A stretch of DNA of 61,475 nucleotides from Spirochaetia bacterium (GTDB taxonomy: Bacteria > Spirochaetota > Spirochaetia > Treponematales > Treponemataceae): assembly GCA_022768865.1 (NCBI GenBank), contig JALELH010000074.1:1-61475 (forward strand). The letters run 5' to 3'. A program made the translations under genes and the position numbers. The notes beneath the pieces are model-generated. The model saw nothing but the letters and a program-made list of their open reading frames with translations, made no database searches and was not told the origin of the DNA. This document shows, one piece after another, positions 1 through 8,296 of the stretch. Every line of letters starts with the position of its first letter. The stretch's first letter is position 1.

Positions 1-10
1 ATCACCGTGC

Positions 11-46
11 AAGAAGTGCAGCCGGTATGTTCAGGCACTTCTTTTT
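11..46 (+). terminator. Intrinsic terminator of a gene upstream of the window
   Basis: A nine-base stem, AAGAAGTGC paired with GCACTTCTT, encloses a 15-base loop and runs into a T-tract on the plus strand. This is the usual shape of a Rho-independent terminator. The gene it would end lies before base 1. Confidence 0.7.
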
Positions 47-132
47 CAGTATTTCTGCATTTCTTTTCCATTTCATGGATGACGTTCCTCAGAAATTCTT
101 ACAGTCTGCTGTTCCTGTTTTAAAACTCGAAT

Positions 133-214
133 TTTGACCTAGTAATATTTTACTAACAGTAATATATTTTAGACTATTTTACTAGTAAGACAGTTGATTA
201 GTAAAATTTTATTA
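133..214 (+). promoter_or_regulatory. Palindromic operator-like sites upstream of the XRE gene
   Basis: Several overlapping palindromes with the same half-site TAGTAA/TTACTA lie between a TTGACC -35-like box (134-139) and the XRE start at 225. They are TAGTAA-4 nt-TTACTA (140-155), TTACT-3 nt-AGTAA (150-162), the perfect TTACTAGTAA (179-188) and an imperfect TTAGTAAAATTTTATTAA (198-214). Repeated dyads directly before a gene for a small HTH repressor usually mean autoregulation. The dyads are seen; the binding is inferred. Confidence 0.5.
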
Positions 215-224
215 AACTTGCAGC

Positions 225-566
225 ATGAACTTTAATGAAAACCTAAAGGAAGCCATGTTCTGCAAAAACATGACAAGCAAGCAGCTTTCTGCCCTTACAG
301 AAATCAAAGTTGACACCATAAACAGTTATTTAAAGACAAACGGTTCCCTTCCTACGGTAGACAAAGCAGTTAAAATCGCAAAAGTTCTTGAAGTAAGCAT
401 TAATTTTTTAGTAAACGGATTTGAAGAAACAGAAAAGGATGATTCCATGCAGCAGACTCAGCTTCCGCCTGAAGTCCGGAAAATTGCAGAAGAAATCAAA
501 ACATTCAATAAGGAAGATTTAAACGCAATTCTTACAGTAGCAAAGGCACTAAAGAAAAAAATATGA
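225..566 (+). CDS. XRE-family helix-turn-helix regulator
   Basis: A 113-residue cytoplasmic DNA-binding protein. Residues 5-65 form a Cro/C1-type HTH: the stretch with KQLSALTEIKVDTINSYLK has the spacing of helices 2 and 3, followed by a KAVKIAKVLEVSINFLV segment typical of XRE proteins. The remaining 45 residues are charged and helical and may serve as a dimerisation tail. No strong Shine-Dalgarno sequence precedes the ATG. The upstream region is packed with TAGTAA/TTACTA dyads, so it is probably an autoregulated repressor. No phage or toxin gene lies next to it; the next gene is an Rpn-type nuclease in the same direction 178 bp away. Its targets cannot be told from the sequence. Confidence 0.85.
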   Translation: MNFNENLKEAMFCKNMTSKQLSALTEIKVDTINSYLKTNGSLPTVDKAVKIAKVLEVSINFLVNGFEETEKDDSMQQTQLPPEVRKIAEEIKTFNKEDLNAILTVAKALKKKI

Positions 567-690
567 TGATTAACGGATGCCATTCATGATTTATTCTAAG
601 AGGCTTAACGGATTCCTTTAATTTTAACAAAATTTTCTATTCAATCATGGTTAAAACAGGGCATTTTTTGTTTTTTATTTAAAATAATAT

Positions 691-719
691 ATATGGAATG
701 TTTTTTTTATGTTCCATAT
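691..719 (+). promoter_or_regulatory. Leader hairpin of the first Rpn gene
   Basis: ATATGGAA (691-698) pairs with TTCCATAT (712-719) across a T-rich loop, and the hairpin is followed by a T-rich stretch and the GGAG Shine-Dalgarno. A closely similar hairpin stands at the same place before the Rpn fragment at 31254. It may block read-through transcription into the nuclease gene, as leader hairpins do in some insertion sequences, but that role is inferred. Confidence 0.45.
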
Positions 720-744
720 TTTTTATTTTAAATGGAGTCCCATT

Positions 745-1548
745 ATGAATGGAATCAAACCCGTAGAGGAACTTGAGCTAACAGATGACTTTATGTTCAT
801 GGCTGTAATGCGTAACGAGGAAGTCTGCAAGGAACTTCTGGAGCGTCTTTTGAAGATTAAAATCGAGAAAGTTGAATACCCAGAACTGCAAAAAGAAATC
901 CGGCCTTACTATGAAAGCAAGGGCGTCCGCCTAGATGTCTATGTAAAGGACAGTGACCATATCTATGACATCGAAATCCAGACCTATCACGATAAAAACC
1001 TAGCCAAGCGTACACGTGTTTATCAGTCCATGATTGATGCGGATAACTTAATGCGCGGGCAGGACTACCTTGAACTAAAAGAAAGCTTTGTAATCTTTAT
1101 TACGACTTTCGATCCTTTCGGATATGAAATGCCTGTTTACACCTTTAAAAACATCTGCAAGGAAAATACAAAGATTACTTTGCAGGATGAAACTTCAAAA
1201 ATATTCTTTAATGCAACTGCCTACAAAAAGGAAAGCGACATTGCAATAAGGCAGTTTATGAGTTATCCTTTAAACAAGGAACCAACGGATGATTTTACAA
1301 GAAAACTGGACAGGCTTGTAAATACCATAAAAAAAAATAAACAATTCAGAAAGGGGTATGACAGTATGGGAGCAGTCTGGTATATGGACGCAAAAAGAGA
1401 AGGCAGATTGGAAGGTATTCTTCAAAAATCAATAGATGCTGCTAAAAAATTACTATCAACAGGAATATCTAAAGAACAGATTGCAAGCTGCCTTGATTTA
1501 TCCATAGAAAAAGTAGAAGAACTTTCCAAAGAAGTAAAAAACAGCTAA
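745..1548 (+). CDS. Rpn-family recombination-promoting nuclease / putative transposase
   Basis: A 267-residue PD-(D/E)XK-superfamily protein of the Rpn group. The start is set at 745 because GGAG at 734-737 precedes it and its N-terminus, MNGIKPVEELELTDDF, matches the paralogue at 25663-26487. The nuclease core is visible as RLDVYVKD followed by the acidic strand YDIEIQ, then the conserved AKRTRVYQSMID and FVIFITTFDPFG segments. The last 50 residues carry the tail LLSTGISKEQIASCLDLSIEKVEEL, shared with the other copies and helix-turn-helix-like. Rpn proteins are DNA nucleases that raise RecA-independent recombination in E. coli. No terminal inverted repeats or target duplication are obvious, so mobility is unproven. 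Confidence 0.85.
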   Translation: MNGIKPVEELELTDDFMFMAVMRNEEVCKELLERLLKIKIEKVEYPELQKEIRPYYESKGVRLDVYVKDSDHIYDIEIQTYHDKNLAKRTRVYQSMIDADNLMRGQDYLELKESFVIFITTFDPFGYEMPVYTFKNICKENTKITLQDETSKIFFNATAYKKESDIAIRQFMSYPLNKEPTDDFTRKLDRLVNTIKKNKQFRKGYDSMGAVWYMDAKREGRLEGILQKSIDAAKKLLSTGISKEQIASCLDLSIEKVEELSKEVKNS

Positions 1549-1632
1549 AGATATGCAATAAGTCATTCTCTGTCCCGGTTAGTTATACATTATTCGGAAC
1601 AATGTTGATTGATGGTAAATCGAAACAGAAAA

Positions 1633-1716
1633 AAACTGCTTAAAATAGGATTTTCATTCAATCAGATTGCAGCCGCTGTAAACATACCTCTTGATGAAGT
1701 ACAGAAACTTGCATAA
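1633..1716 (+). pseudogene. C-terminal remnant of an Rpn-family gene
   Basis: Reading from 1633 to the TAA at 1714-1716 gives KLLKIGFSFNQIAAAVNIP followed by LDEVQKLA. This closely matches the C-terminal tail of the Rpn protein at 25663-26487 (SLEQIANAVNLPLAEVQKLA). Nothing upstream, between the stop of the intact Rpn gene and this point, looks like the rest of the protein. It is a decayed copy that begins about 85 bp after the intact gene. Confidence 0.7.
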
Positions 1717-1718
1717 AG

Positions 1719-1803
1719 GGCAAAAGCTGCCAAAATGGCGAAAGTTTTAGCGAATAAAAGTTTCTATCAATGTATTTACTTTCGCCAGCTTTTGGCTTTT
1801 GCC
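1719..1803. repeat. Long imperfect palindrome (repeat family D)
   Basis: Three stems nest in 85 bp: GGCAAAAG with CTTTTGCC, CCAAAA with TTTTGG, and TGGCGAAAGT with ACTTTCGCCA. The inner stem recurs inside the repeat at 17814-18030, and the CAAGAATTGC motif that follows at about 1804-1813 recurs there too. Repeat-C-like sequence (CGCATTTTTCAGAATGA) follows at 1817-1833. The element lies between an Rpn remnant and metF. It contains no gene. Confidence 0.7.
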
Positions 1804-1946
1804 GCAAGAATTGCTTCGCATTTTTCAGAATGAGTCGCAAGCTAGCACTTGTTACCGGTTTGTTTGCAAAACAATTTGCAGGCAAAACTCGCAGTTTTTT
1901 TCTATTCTATAGTCCCAACCTATAGCACATTATATTTATATTATTA

Positions 1947-1975
1947 TTGGATATATGCTTAATTTCATGTAAAAT
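1947..1975 (+). promoter_or_regulatory. Probable metF promoter giving a near-leaderless transcript
   Basis: TTGGAT at 1947-1952 and TAAAAT at 1970-1975 are separated by 17 bp. The metF ATG at 1983 is seven bases after the -10 box, so transcription would start at or next to the start codon. No Shine-Dalgarno sequence is seen before that ATG, which fits leaderless translation. Confidence 0.45.
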
Positions 1976-1982
1976 CAAGAAC

Positions 1983-2861
1983 ATGACAATCAAAGACATA
2001 CTTTACGGCAAAAAGGTTTTATTTTCATTTGAAGTTTTTCCTCCAAAAAAGCAGGCTAATTTTAACAATGTAATTTCATGTGCAAAGGAATTAAGTGCAC
2101 TGCATCCGGACTTTATGAGCATTACATACGGGGCAGGCGGCACAACAAAAGTAAACACTGTAGAAATTGCACAGCAGATAATCAAAATGGGCACCCCTGC
2201 CCTTGCCCACCTGACGTGCGTAGGCAACACAAAAGAAACAATAAAAGAAACAATCGGCCAGATGAAGAAGGCAGGCATAGAAAACGTCCTTGCACTGCGC
2301 GGAGACTATCCGCAGGACTTTGAAGGTGAAAAGCCCACATCAGACGGACTTGATCACGCATCAGACTTAGTTCCTATTTTAAAGGAAGCAGGTTTTTGCG
2401 TCGGCGGTGCATGCTACCCTGAATGTCACCCTGAAAGTTCCAACAGGCTTGCAGACATAGAAAACCTTAAGCACAAGGTAGACGCAGGCGTAGACTTCCT
2501 TACAACCCAGATGTTCTTTGACAACAATATGCTTTACAGCTATCTGTACCGCCTGCATTCAAAGGGAATCCATCTTCCCGTCCTTGCAGGAATCATGCCT
2601 ATAACAAATTCCAACCAGGTAGCAAGGATGGTAAAGTTAAGTTCCGCCTATATTCCGGAAAAGCTTCTTTCCATCTGCGACCGTTTTGAAAACAACCCGG
2701 CAGCCATGAGGCAGGCAGGCATTGCTTACGCAACGGATCAGATTATAGACTTGATTTCCAACGGCGTGCGCGGCATTCACATTTACAGCATGAACAAGCC
2801 CGACGTTACAAAAGACATTATTGCAAACGTAAACGAAATCATAAAAGCAGTAAACGAGTAG
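1983..2861 (+). CDS. metF: Methylenetetrahydrofolate reductase
   Basis: Reduces 5,10-methylene-THF to 5-methyl-THF with an FAD cofactor, feeding the methionine synthase encoded three bases downstream. The 292-residue product has the family's usual length and opens with KVLFSFEVFPPKK, which carries the catalytic Glu of the FEVFPP motif. Further marks are SITYGAGG, NVLALRGDYP (folate/FAD site) and DFLTTQMFFDN. An in-frame TTG at 1947 would add 12 residues, but it falls in the predicted -35 box, so the ATG at 1983 is preferred. The gene pair metF-metH is clearly an operon. No SAM or cobalamin riboswitch is recognisable upstream. Confidence 0.96.
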   Translation: MTIKDILYGKKVLFSFEVFPPKKQANFNNVISCAKELSALHPDFMSITYGAGGTTKVNTVEIAQQIIKMGTPALAHLTCVGNTKETIKETIGQMKKAGIENVLALRGDYPQDFEGEKPTSDGLDHASDLVPILKEAGFCVGGACYPECHPESSNRLADIENLKHKVDAGVDFLTTQMFFDNNMLYSYLYRLHSKGIHLPVLAGIMPITNSNQVARMVKLSSAYIPEKLLSICDRFENNPAAMRQAGIAYATDQIIDLISNGVRGIHIYSMNKPDVTKDIIANVNEIIKAVNE

Positions 2862-2864
2862 GAT

Positions 2865-5519
2865 ATGGCAGACTTCAGAAAATTCTTAGCAGACTCTATT
2901 GCAAAAGGCAGCCCTGTTTTCTTCGACGGCGGCATGGGAACAATGATTCAGAAAACCGGCGTCATCGGCTACACTATTCCGGAAGACTTAAACTTTTACC
3001 ACCCGGAAATTATAAAGGACATACACGCCCAGTATTTAAACGCAGGTGCCAATGTAATTACGGGCAACAGTTTTGGTGCAAACCCAATCAAGGTTGCAGG
3101 CGGAAAGTTTTCTGCACAAGAATACATTGCTTCTGCCATAAAGCTGCAGAAAGAAGCCATAGAAGAATTTGAAAGCAAAAATCCTGAAACAAAAGGAACA
3201 CACTTCTGTTCCTGGGACAGCGGCCAGATAGGCAAACTCCTGGAACCAATGGGAACACTGACCTTTGACGAAGCATATGAATCTTACAAAGCCTGTGCCA
3301 TTGCTGCAGAAAAGAACGGTGCAGACCTTGCCATTATAGAAACCATGAGCGACCTTTACGAAGTTAAGGCTGCAATCCTTGCAATACAGGAAAACACAAA
3401 ACTGCCCGTAGTTTCTACCATGACTTTTCAGCCTAACCTGCGTACCCTTACAGGTGCAGACGTTTTAACCTGCGTAACCTATCTTGAATCCCTGCATGCA
3501 GAGGTCATAGGCTTTAACTGCGGCGGCTGCCTTGAAGAAGACGAACAGCTAGCAGAACAGTTCTGTGCATACGCTCACACTCCCGTTCTTGCACAGCCTA
3601 ATGCAGGCCTGCCTGTTGTTGTAAACGGCAGGGATGTCTTTAAAGTAGAACCGGAAGAATTTTCAGAAAGCCAGCTTAAAAACTTTGCCAAGGGCATCTG
3701 CCTTTTAGGCGGCTGCTGCGGAACTACACCTGCACACATTAATGCCGTTGTGGGTAAAATCAAAAACCAGAACTTAAAGATAAGTCCTAGACCTGAAGAA
3801 AACAAAAACAACACATACATCTGTTCCTATAATAAGGCAGTTCAGGTAGGCGGTAGTGCCGGCCCTAAAATCATCGGCGAGCGCATTAACCCTACGGGCA
3901 AAAAGAAGTGCAAGGAAGCCCTTACCAATAAGGACATGAACTTTATCCTTGCAGAAGCAGAAAGCCAGATTAATTCCGGCGCACACATTCTTGACGTAAA
4001 CACAGGCCTGCCGGGCATAGACGAAGCTGAAATGATGGCTTTAGCCGTAAAGACAATTCAGGCTGCATTTAATATACCCCTGCAGCTTGATTCCAGTGAA
4101 GACAAAGTTTTAGGACATGCACTGCGCTACTACAACGGCAAGGCTTTAGTAAACAGCGTAAACGGCAAGCAGGAAGTTATGGATAAAGTGCTGCCTTTGA
4201 TAAAGCATTACGGCGGTTCTGTTGTTGCACTGTGCATTGATGAAGACGGCATTGCACCAACGGCAGAAGGCAGGGTTAAGGTTGCAGAAAAAATAATTGC
4301 AGAAGCTGCAAAGTATGGCATTCCTGTGCGTGACATTTTTATAGATACCCTTACCCTGACAGTCAGCAGCGAACAGAAAGCAGCCCTTGAAACGGTAAAG
4401 GCAATCCGCATCTTAAAAGAAAAATACGGTGCCCAGGGAATTCAGTTTGTCTTAGGTGTTTCTAATATTTCCTTCGGACTGCCACGGCGGGACATTATCA
4501 ACAGCCGCTTTTTTGAACTTGCACTTGATGCAGGCTTAAGTGCCGCAATAATAAACCCGGCAAGTGCGCCCATGATGGACAGCTATAAGGCCTACAGAAG
4601 CCTTGCGGGCTTTGACCAGAACTGCCTTGAATACATAGAAACCTACACAGGCACAGTAGACCCTACTACAGCAAAGGCAAAGGAAAAAATAATCTTAGAC
4701 GCCGTAAATGACGGAACAATTTCTATCTGTATAAACGGCAATGCAGCAGGTTCTGTTACGGCAACATCCGCTGCAAAGGAGTTACCCCGGCAGGCAGGCT
4801 TAAAACTGCCGGAAGAAGGCAATAAAGATGCTCTCACAGGCAAGGCAGAATTAACTTCTGCAAAGCCGTGTGCCGATGCAGATGAAATTTCATTAATCCA
4901 GATAATAGAAAAAGGATTTAAGGACCAGGCAAAGGATGCTACGGCAAAACTTTTGCAGACAAAGGAACCTGTAGAAATCATAGACAACTGCATTGTGCCT
5001 GCCTTAGACAACGTAGGCAAGGATTTTGAAAAAGGCAGGAAGTTTTTGCCGCAGCTTTTGCTAAGTGCAGAAACAGTAAGCAATTCCTTTGCCAAGATAA
5101 AGGAAACCCTTGAAGAATCCGGCAACGCACAGGAAAGCAAGGGCACTGTTGTAATTGCTACAGTATTCGGAGACATTCACGACATTGGCAAAAACATAAT
5201 AAAGGCTATGCTTGAAAACTACGGTTATACCGTAATGGACTTAGGCAAGAATGTTCCTGCAGAAGAAATAATAAAGGCTGTTTTAGAAAACGACATTAAA
5301 ATGGTAGGCCTCAGTGCCCTTATGACAACCACCGTTGCCAACATGGAACAGACCATAATTGAATTAAGAAAGGCACTTGCAGAAAAAGGCAAAGAATGCA
5401 AAATAGTTGTAGGCGGTGCCGTCCTTACAAAGGATTATGCAGAAAAAATCGGTGCAGATTTTTATTCCAAAGACGCCATGCAGACTGTTGCCATAGCAAA
5501 GGAAATATTCGGAAAATGA
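2865..5519 (+). CDS. metH: Cobalamin-dependent methionine synthase, short form
   Basis: Transfers the methyl group of 5-methyl-THF through cobalamin to homocysteine. The 884 residues contain the homocysteine domain (about 1-300, zinc cysteines in GFNCGGC and LGGCCG), the pterin domain (about 325-590, starting at KIIGERINPTGKK), a helical cap (about 690-760) and the B12 Rossmann domain with GDIHDIGKN near residue 769, whose His is the lower cobalt ligand. The roughly 330-residue AdoMet-dependent reactivation domain of E. coli MetH is missing; the protein ends just after the B12 domain, as in Thermotoga-type enzymes. Reactivation would need a separate protein, not found here. The stop overlaps the next gene's ATG. 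Confidence 0.96.
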   Translation: MADFRKFLADSIAKGSPVFFDGGMGTMIQKTGVIGYTIPEDLNFYHPEIIKDIHAQYLNAGANVITGNSFGANPIKVAGGKFSAQEYIASAIKLQKEAIEEFESKNPETKGTHFCSWDSGQIGKLLEPMGTLTFDEAYESYKACAIAAEKNGADLAIIETMSDLYEVKAAILAIQENTKLPVVSTMTFQPNLRTLTGADVLTCVTYLESLHAEVIGFNCGGCLEEDEQLAEQFCAYAHTPVLAQPNAGLPVVVNGRDVFKVEPEEFSESQLKNFAKGICLLGGCCGTTPAHINAVVGKIKNQNLKISPRPEENKNNTYICSYNKAVQVGGSAGPKIIGERINPTGKKKCKEALTNKDMNFILAEAESQINSGAHILDVNTGLPGIDEAEMMALAVKTIQAAFNIPLQLDSSEDKVLGHALRYYNGKALVNSVNGKQEVMDKVLPLIKHYGGSVVALCIDEDGIAPTAEGRVKVAEKIIAEAAKYGIPVRDIFIDTLTLTVSSEQKAALETVKAIRILKEKYGAQGIQFVLGVSNISFGLPRRDIINSRFFELALDAGLSAAIINPASAPMMDSYKAYRSLAGFDQNCLEYIETYTGTVDPTTAKAKEKIILDAVNDGTISICINGNAAGSVTATSAAKELPRQAGLKLPEEGNKDALTGKAELTSAKPCADADEISLIQIIEKGFKDQAKDATAKLLQTKEPVEIIDNCIVPALDNVGKDFEKGRKFLPQLLLSAETVSNSFAKIKETLEESGNAQESKGTVVIATVFGDIHDIGKNIIKAMLENYGYTVMDLGKNVPAEEIIKAVLENDIKMVGLSALMTTTVANMEQTIIELRKALAEKGKECKIVVGGAVLTKDYAEKIGADFYSKDAMQTVAIAKEIFGK

Positions 5520-6385
5520 AAACTTTTGAAAACAGAAAACTAACTTCTTTTAATGTTGCAGGTGCTTACCTGAATGTTATTTTCAGCTTCAGGGGCTTAA
5601 GGTTCCTTTTGCCATACCTGGGTGCCGTAATATGGAAGTTTTTTCTTTTTCAGTATTTTCAGAAGATTCATCTGCGCCATGTTAAGGTTACCAATGTAGA
5701 CCACGAGCTTGATTCTACAGTTCCTTTTAAGGAAGAATACATCGGCATTTACATGGACTTTATAAGCTACTGGATACGTCCACTTTCCATGGTGCTGAAG
5801 AAGTTCGGCCGTTCTTACGGGCTTAAGATTTGCAGCGAATGGTTCAGTATAATTACCTTTGCCTACAACGAAGCCTACAGAGTCTATTCAAAAAACATTA
5901 CTACTACAAAAAGACCAAAGGCAAAAACAGGTGCCGTTAAAAACATACAGCGTGCAGACCCCCACTACTGCTGCGTGCCAAGCCTGCATATTGCCATTAT
6001 TGCACTTACAGTTTCTTTTTACAGGATGATTCTTGCAAGGGAAGATTTTACGGAAGAAGAAAGAAAAAACTTTAACGCAGAGATTTTTACCCATGGAGTA
6101 GAAATTGCAGAATCGGTTCTTTACATGAAGCAGCATAGCGTAAACTGCATTGCTGCTGCCTTATACATGGTTACAAAAATTGAACCTGCAATGATGACGC
6201 CAGAAATTGCAAAAGAAATTATTGATAATTTATTTGTAAAGTCCGATGACGTTGCGGAAGAAAACAAAAGGGATATAAGGACTTACATTCAGGTTTTTTA
6301 CGATGACCTTCTGGCACAGAGTGAAAACAGCAACGACTGGACTGAACCATTGCTAAAGTGGATTGCAAGCTACAAGGCCTGCTAA
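5516..6385 (+). CDS. PAP2-like integral membrane protein, catalytic motif incomplete
   Basis: A 289-residue membrane protein translationally coupled to metH (ATGA overlap). Hydrophobic segments lie near residues 18-45, 80-100, 155-180 and 205-230. The segment VPSLHIAI resembles the PSxH motif of PAP2 phosphatases, and MKQHSVNCIAAAL resembles the third motif's His. However, the Asp that normally follows (HxxxD) is Cys or Ala here, and no clear KxxxxxxRP first motif is present. It could be a lipid phosphatase-like protein that has lost activity or a divergent relative. Its place behind metH is probably only transcriptional. No link to methionine is visible. Confidence 0.5.
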   Translation: MKTFENRKLTSFNVAGAYLNVIFSFRGLRFLLPYLGAVIWKFFLFQYFQKIHLRHVKVTNVDHELDSTVPFKEEYIGIYMDFISYWIRPLSMVLKKFGRSYGLKICSEWFSIITFAYNEAYRVYSKNITTTKRPKAKTGAVKNIQRADPHYCCVPSLHIAIIALTVSFYRMILAREDFTEEERKNFNAEIFTHGVEIAESVLYMKQHSVNCIAAALYMVTKIEPAMMTPEIAKEIIDNLFVKSDDVAEENKRDIRTYIQVFYDDLLAQSENSNDWTEPLLKWIASYKAC

Positions 6386-6388
6386 AAG

Positions 6389-8296
6389 TTAAGCTTCAGC
6401 ATTTTGCCTGTGAAGAAGTTCAAGGTAGGATGTTACGGACAGGGGCTTTGAATACAGGAAGCCCTGGATGTAATCTACGCCTGCATTTTTTACCAGCTTG
6501 TCTTGTGCTTCCGTTTCAACGCCTTCTACCAGAATCTTAAGGTTAGAATCCTTGAATGTTGAAATCAGGTTCTTTACAAGCTTTAGCATTTCGCTGTCTT
6601 TTTCCATCATTAAAACAAAAGAGCGGTCAATCTTAATTGTATAGAACGGAAGCCTTATTACATTGGCAAAGTTAGAAAAGCCTGTTCCAAAGTCATCAAG
6701 ATAAAATATAATGCCAAACTTAACAAATTCTTCCATCCTTTTGCGTATAAGCTCAAAGTCGTCGATAAAGATGCTTTCTGTAATTTCCATTATTATGTTT
6801 TCAGGCTTTATTCCGTATATTTTAATCGTGCTGAATACAAAGTTCTGTGTTTCCGGGTTCATCATCTGATAGACTGAAAAATTAACGGACACGGCTTTAA
6901 CTACGTCTTTATTCCTGCTAATAAAGTCGCAGACTTTTTCAAAGTTTACCTTTCCAAGTTTTTCTATAAGCCCGTTGCTTTCTGCAATTGGAATAAATTC
7001 AGCAGGGCTTATGTTGCCAAGTTCCGTATCAATTAAACGGGAAAGCGCTTCTGCATAAACAAACCTGTTTTCTTTAATTGAAACTATAGGCTGAAAGTAA
7101 ACCTGATACTGCTTTGATTCTGGGGTAAGTTCCCGTTCAAGTATTTTTATGATTGTCTTCTTTCTGTTAAAGGCCTTTATAAATGCATCGCTTGTATGGA
7201 CTACGCAGCACTTCTTTTCTTTTCTTGTTTTTTCTACAAGGTCTTTAAGAAGTTCAACTGCTTCTGCATAGGTAGAAGCTTCATCAGGCAGGCTTATGGA
7301 AGCACCTATATATTCAAAGCCGTAGGATTTGCCGTCTTTTGTGTTGAATCTTTTTACCCGTGTAAAGGCATTTTTTATTTGCTTTTCCGTAATGTCAACG
7401 CTTCCGTGGGGGGAAACAATCATAAAGCGCGACCCGTTTCTGTAGAAGTTTCCGTTTATGCTAAGGCGGAATGAACGGACCAGGTTGTAGACAAAGTTGT
7501 CAACTTCTGTAGAGCCAAGTTCTTCCTGCAGTGCTCCAAGGTTTTCTACTGACACAAAGGACAAGGTGCACTTACGCAGCTTCTTTTTCATTGACCGTTC
7601 AAGGAACTGTTCCGTCTTTAATCCTGACTTGTAGTCAATTTCTATTTTGTCAGACTGAATTGCAAGGTACATGAGGATTAAAGTAACTATGCCAGAGCAT
7701 CCCGTCATAAGCCAGTATTCATTGAAAATCTGAATGGACATTACAATGGAACTTAAGAAAGGATAAAGAACAAAGACGGTAAACATTCTTGAGGACAATG
7801 CACGCCTGTGCTTAATGACGGCAACTTCCGTAAGTATTACCTGAATGCCGGTAATTATAAAGGTGCAGTATTTTAACTTTCCGCGGACATAGCCCCTGCC
7901 TGGAACAAAACGGAAAAGCCAGCCCGTCCACAAGTTAGCAATTACAAGGAAAAGATAAACTGCAAAAATTAAAATCAGTATTCCGTGGTATGCCCTGGAA
8001 AATTTATGAACGGCAGAAATGGACGCATAAAAATAAAGGCAGAAAACAAAGGGCATTGCACAAAGGTTTAAGAAAAATACCGTAGAGGTTGCCGTGCAGA
8101 ACCACATTGGGTATGCAGGAAATCTGGCAATGCAGATACTGGAAAGAATATCAGCAGCACAGCATAAAATTAAGGTTATGTCGCAAAGCAGGAACAGAAA
8201 ATTCCTGCGCTCTTTTAGATAGAATGAACTTATTATAAAGAAAAAGAAAACTAAGGCTATTAATAGCGAGCAGAATTCGCCGAGCATGTTGTACAT
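6389..8296 (-). CDS. Membrane-bound cyclic-di-GMP phosphodiesterase (degenerate GGDEF plus EAL)
   Basis: A 635-residue protein predicted to hydrolyse cyclic di-GMP. The first ~215 residues hold about seven membrane segments. A GGDEF-like domain follows, but its signature is degenerate (RNGSRF near residue 285), so it should not make c-di-GMP and may sense a nucleotide. The EAL domain (about 375-630) looks active: AEAL near 415, SVNFS, MEITES, DDFGTG near 532, IKIDRSF, VEGVET and QGF all carry the expected metal and substrate residues. It converges with the PAP2-like gene, with three bases between the stop codons. It probably controls motility or surface behaviour, but nothing nearby names a target. 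Confidence 0.9.
   Translation of the reverse strand: MYNMLGEFCSLLIALVFFFFIISSFYLKERRNFLFLLCDITLILCCAADILSSICIARFPAYPMWFCTATSTVFFLNLCAMPFVFCLYFYASISAVHKFSRAYHGILILIFAVYLFLVIANLWTGWLFRFVPGRGYVRGKLKYCTFIITGIQVILTEVAVIKHRRALSSRMFTVFVLYPFLSSIVMSIQIFNEYWLMTGCSGIVTLILMYLAIQSDKIEIDYKSGLKTEQFLERSMKKKLRKCTLSFVSVENLGALQEELGSTEVDNFVYNLVRSFRLSINGNFYRNGSRFMIVSPHGSVDITEKQIKNAFTRVKRFNTKDGKSYGFEYIGASISLPDEASTYAEAVELLKDLVEKTRKEKKCCVVHTSDAFIKAFNRKKTIIKILERELTPESKQYQVYFQPIVSIKENRFVYAEALSRLIDTELGNISPAEFIPIAESNGLIEKLGKVNFEKVCDFISRNKDVVKAVSVNFSVYQMMNPETQNFVFSTIKIYGIKPENIIMEITESIFIDDFELIRKRMEEFVKFGIIFYLDDFGTGFSNFANVIRLPFYTIKIDRSFVLMMEKDSEMLKLVKNLISTFKDSNLKILVEGVETEAQDKLVKNAGVDYIQGFLYSKPLSVTSYLELLHRQNAEA

Noticed and set aside
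745..1548. Complete insertion sequence with terminal inverted repeats
   Set aside because: No matching inverted ends or target duplication were found by eye around the Rpn genes.
1658..1885. 75-aa ORF on the minus strand
   Set aside because: It runs through the Rpn remnant and the family D palindrome and has no family-like sequence.
1890..1982. SAM or cobalamin riboswitch before metF
   Set aside because: The only ~90 bp leader is AT-rich with no conserved riboswitch core, and the likely transcript starts at the ATG.
4643..5176. 177-aa ORF on the minus strand inside metH
   Set aside because: Shadow frame of a well-conserved gene; its length comes from codon bias.
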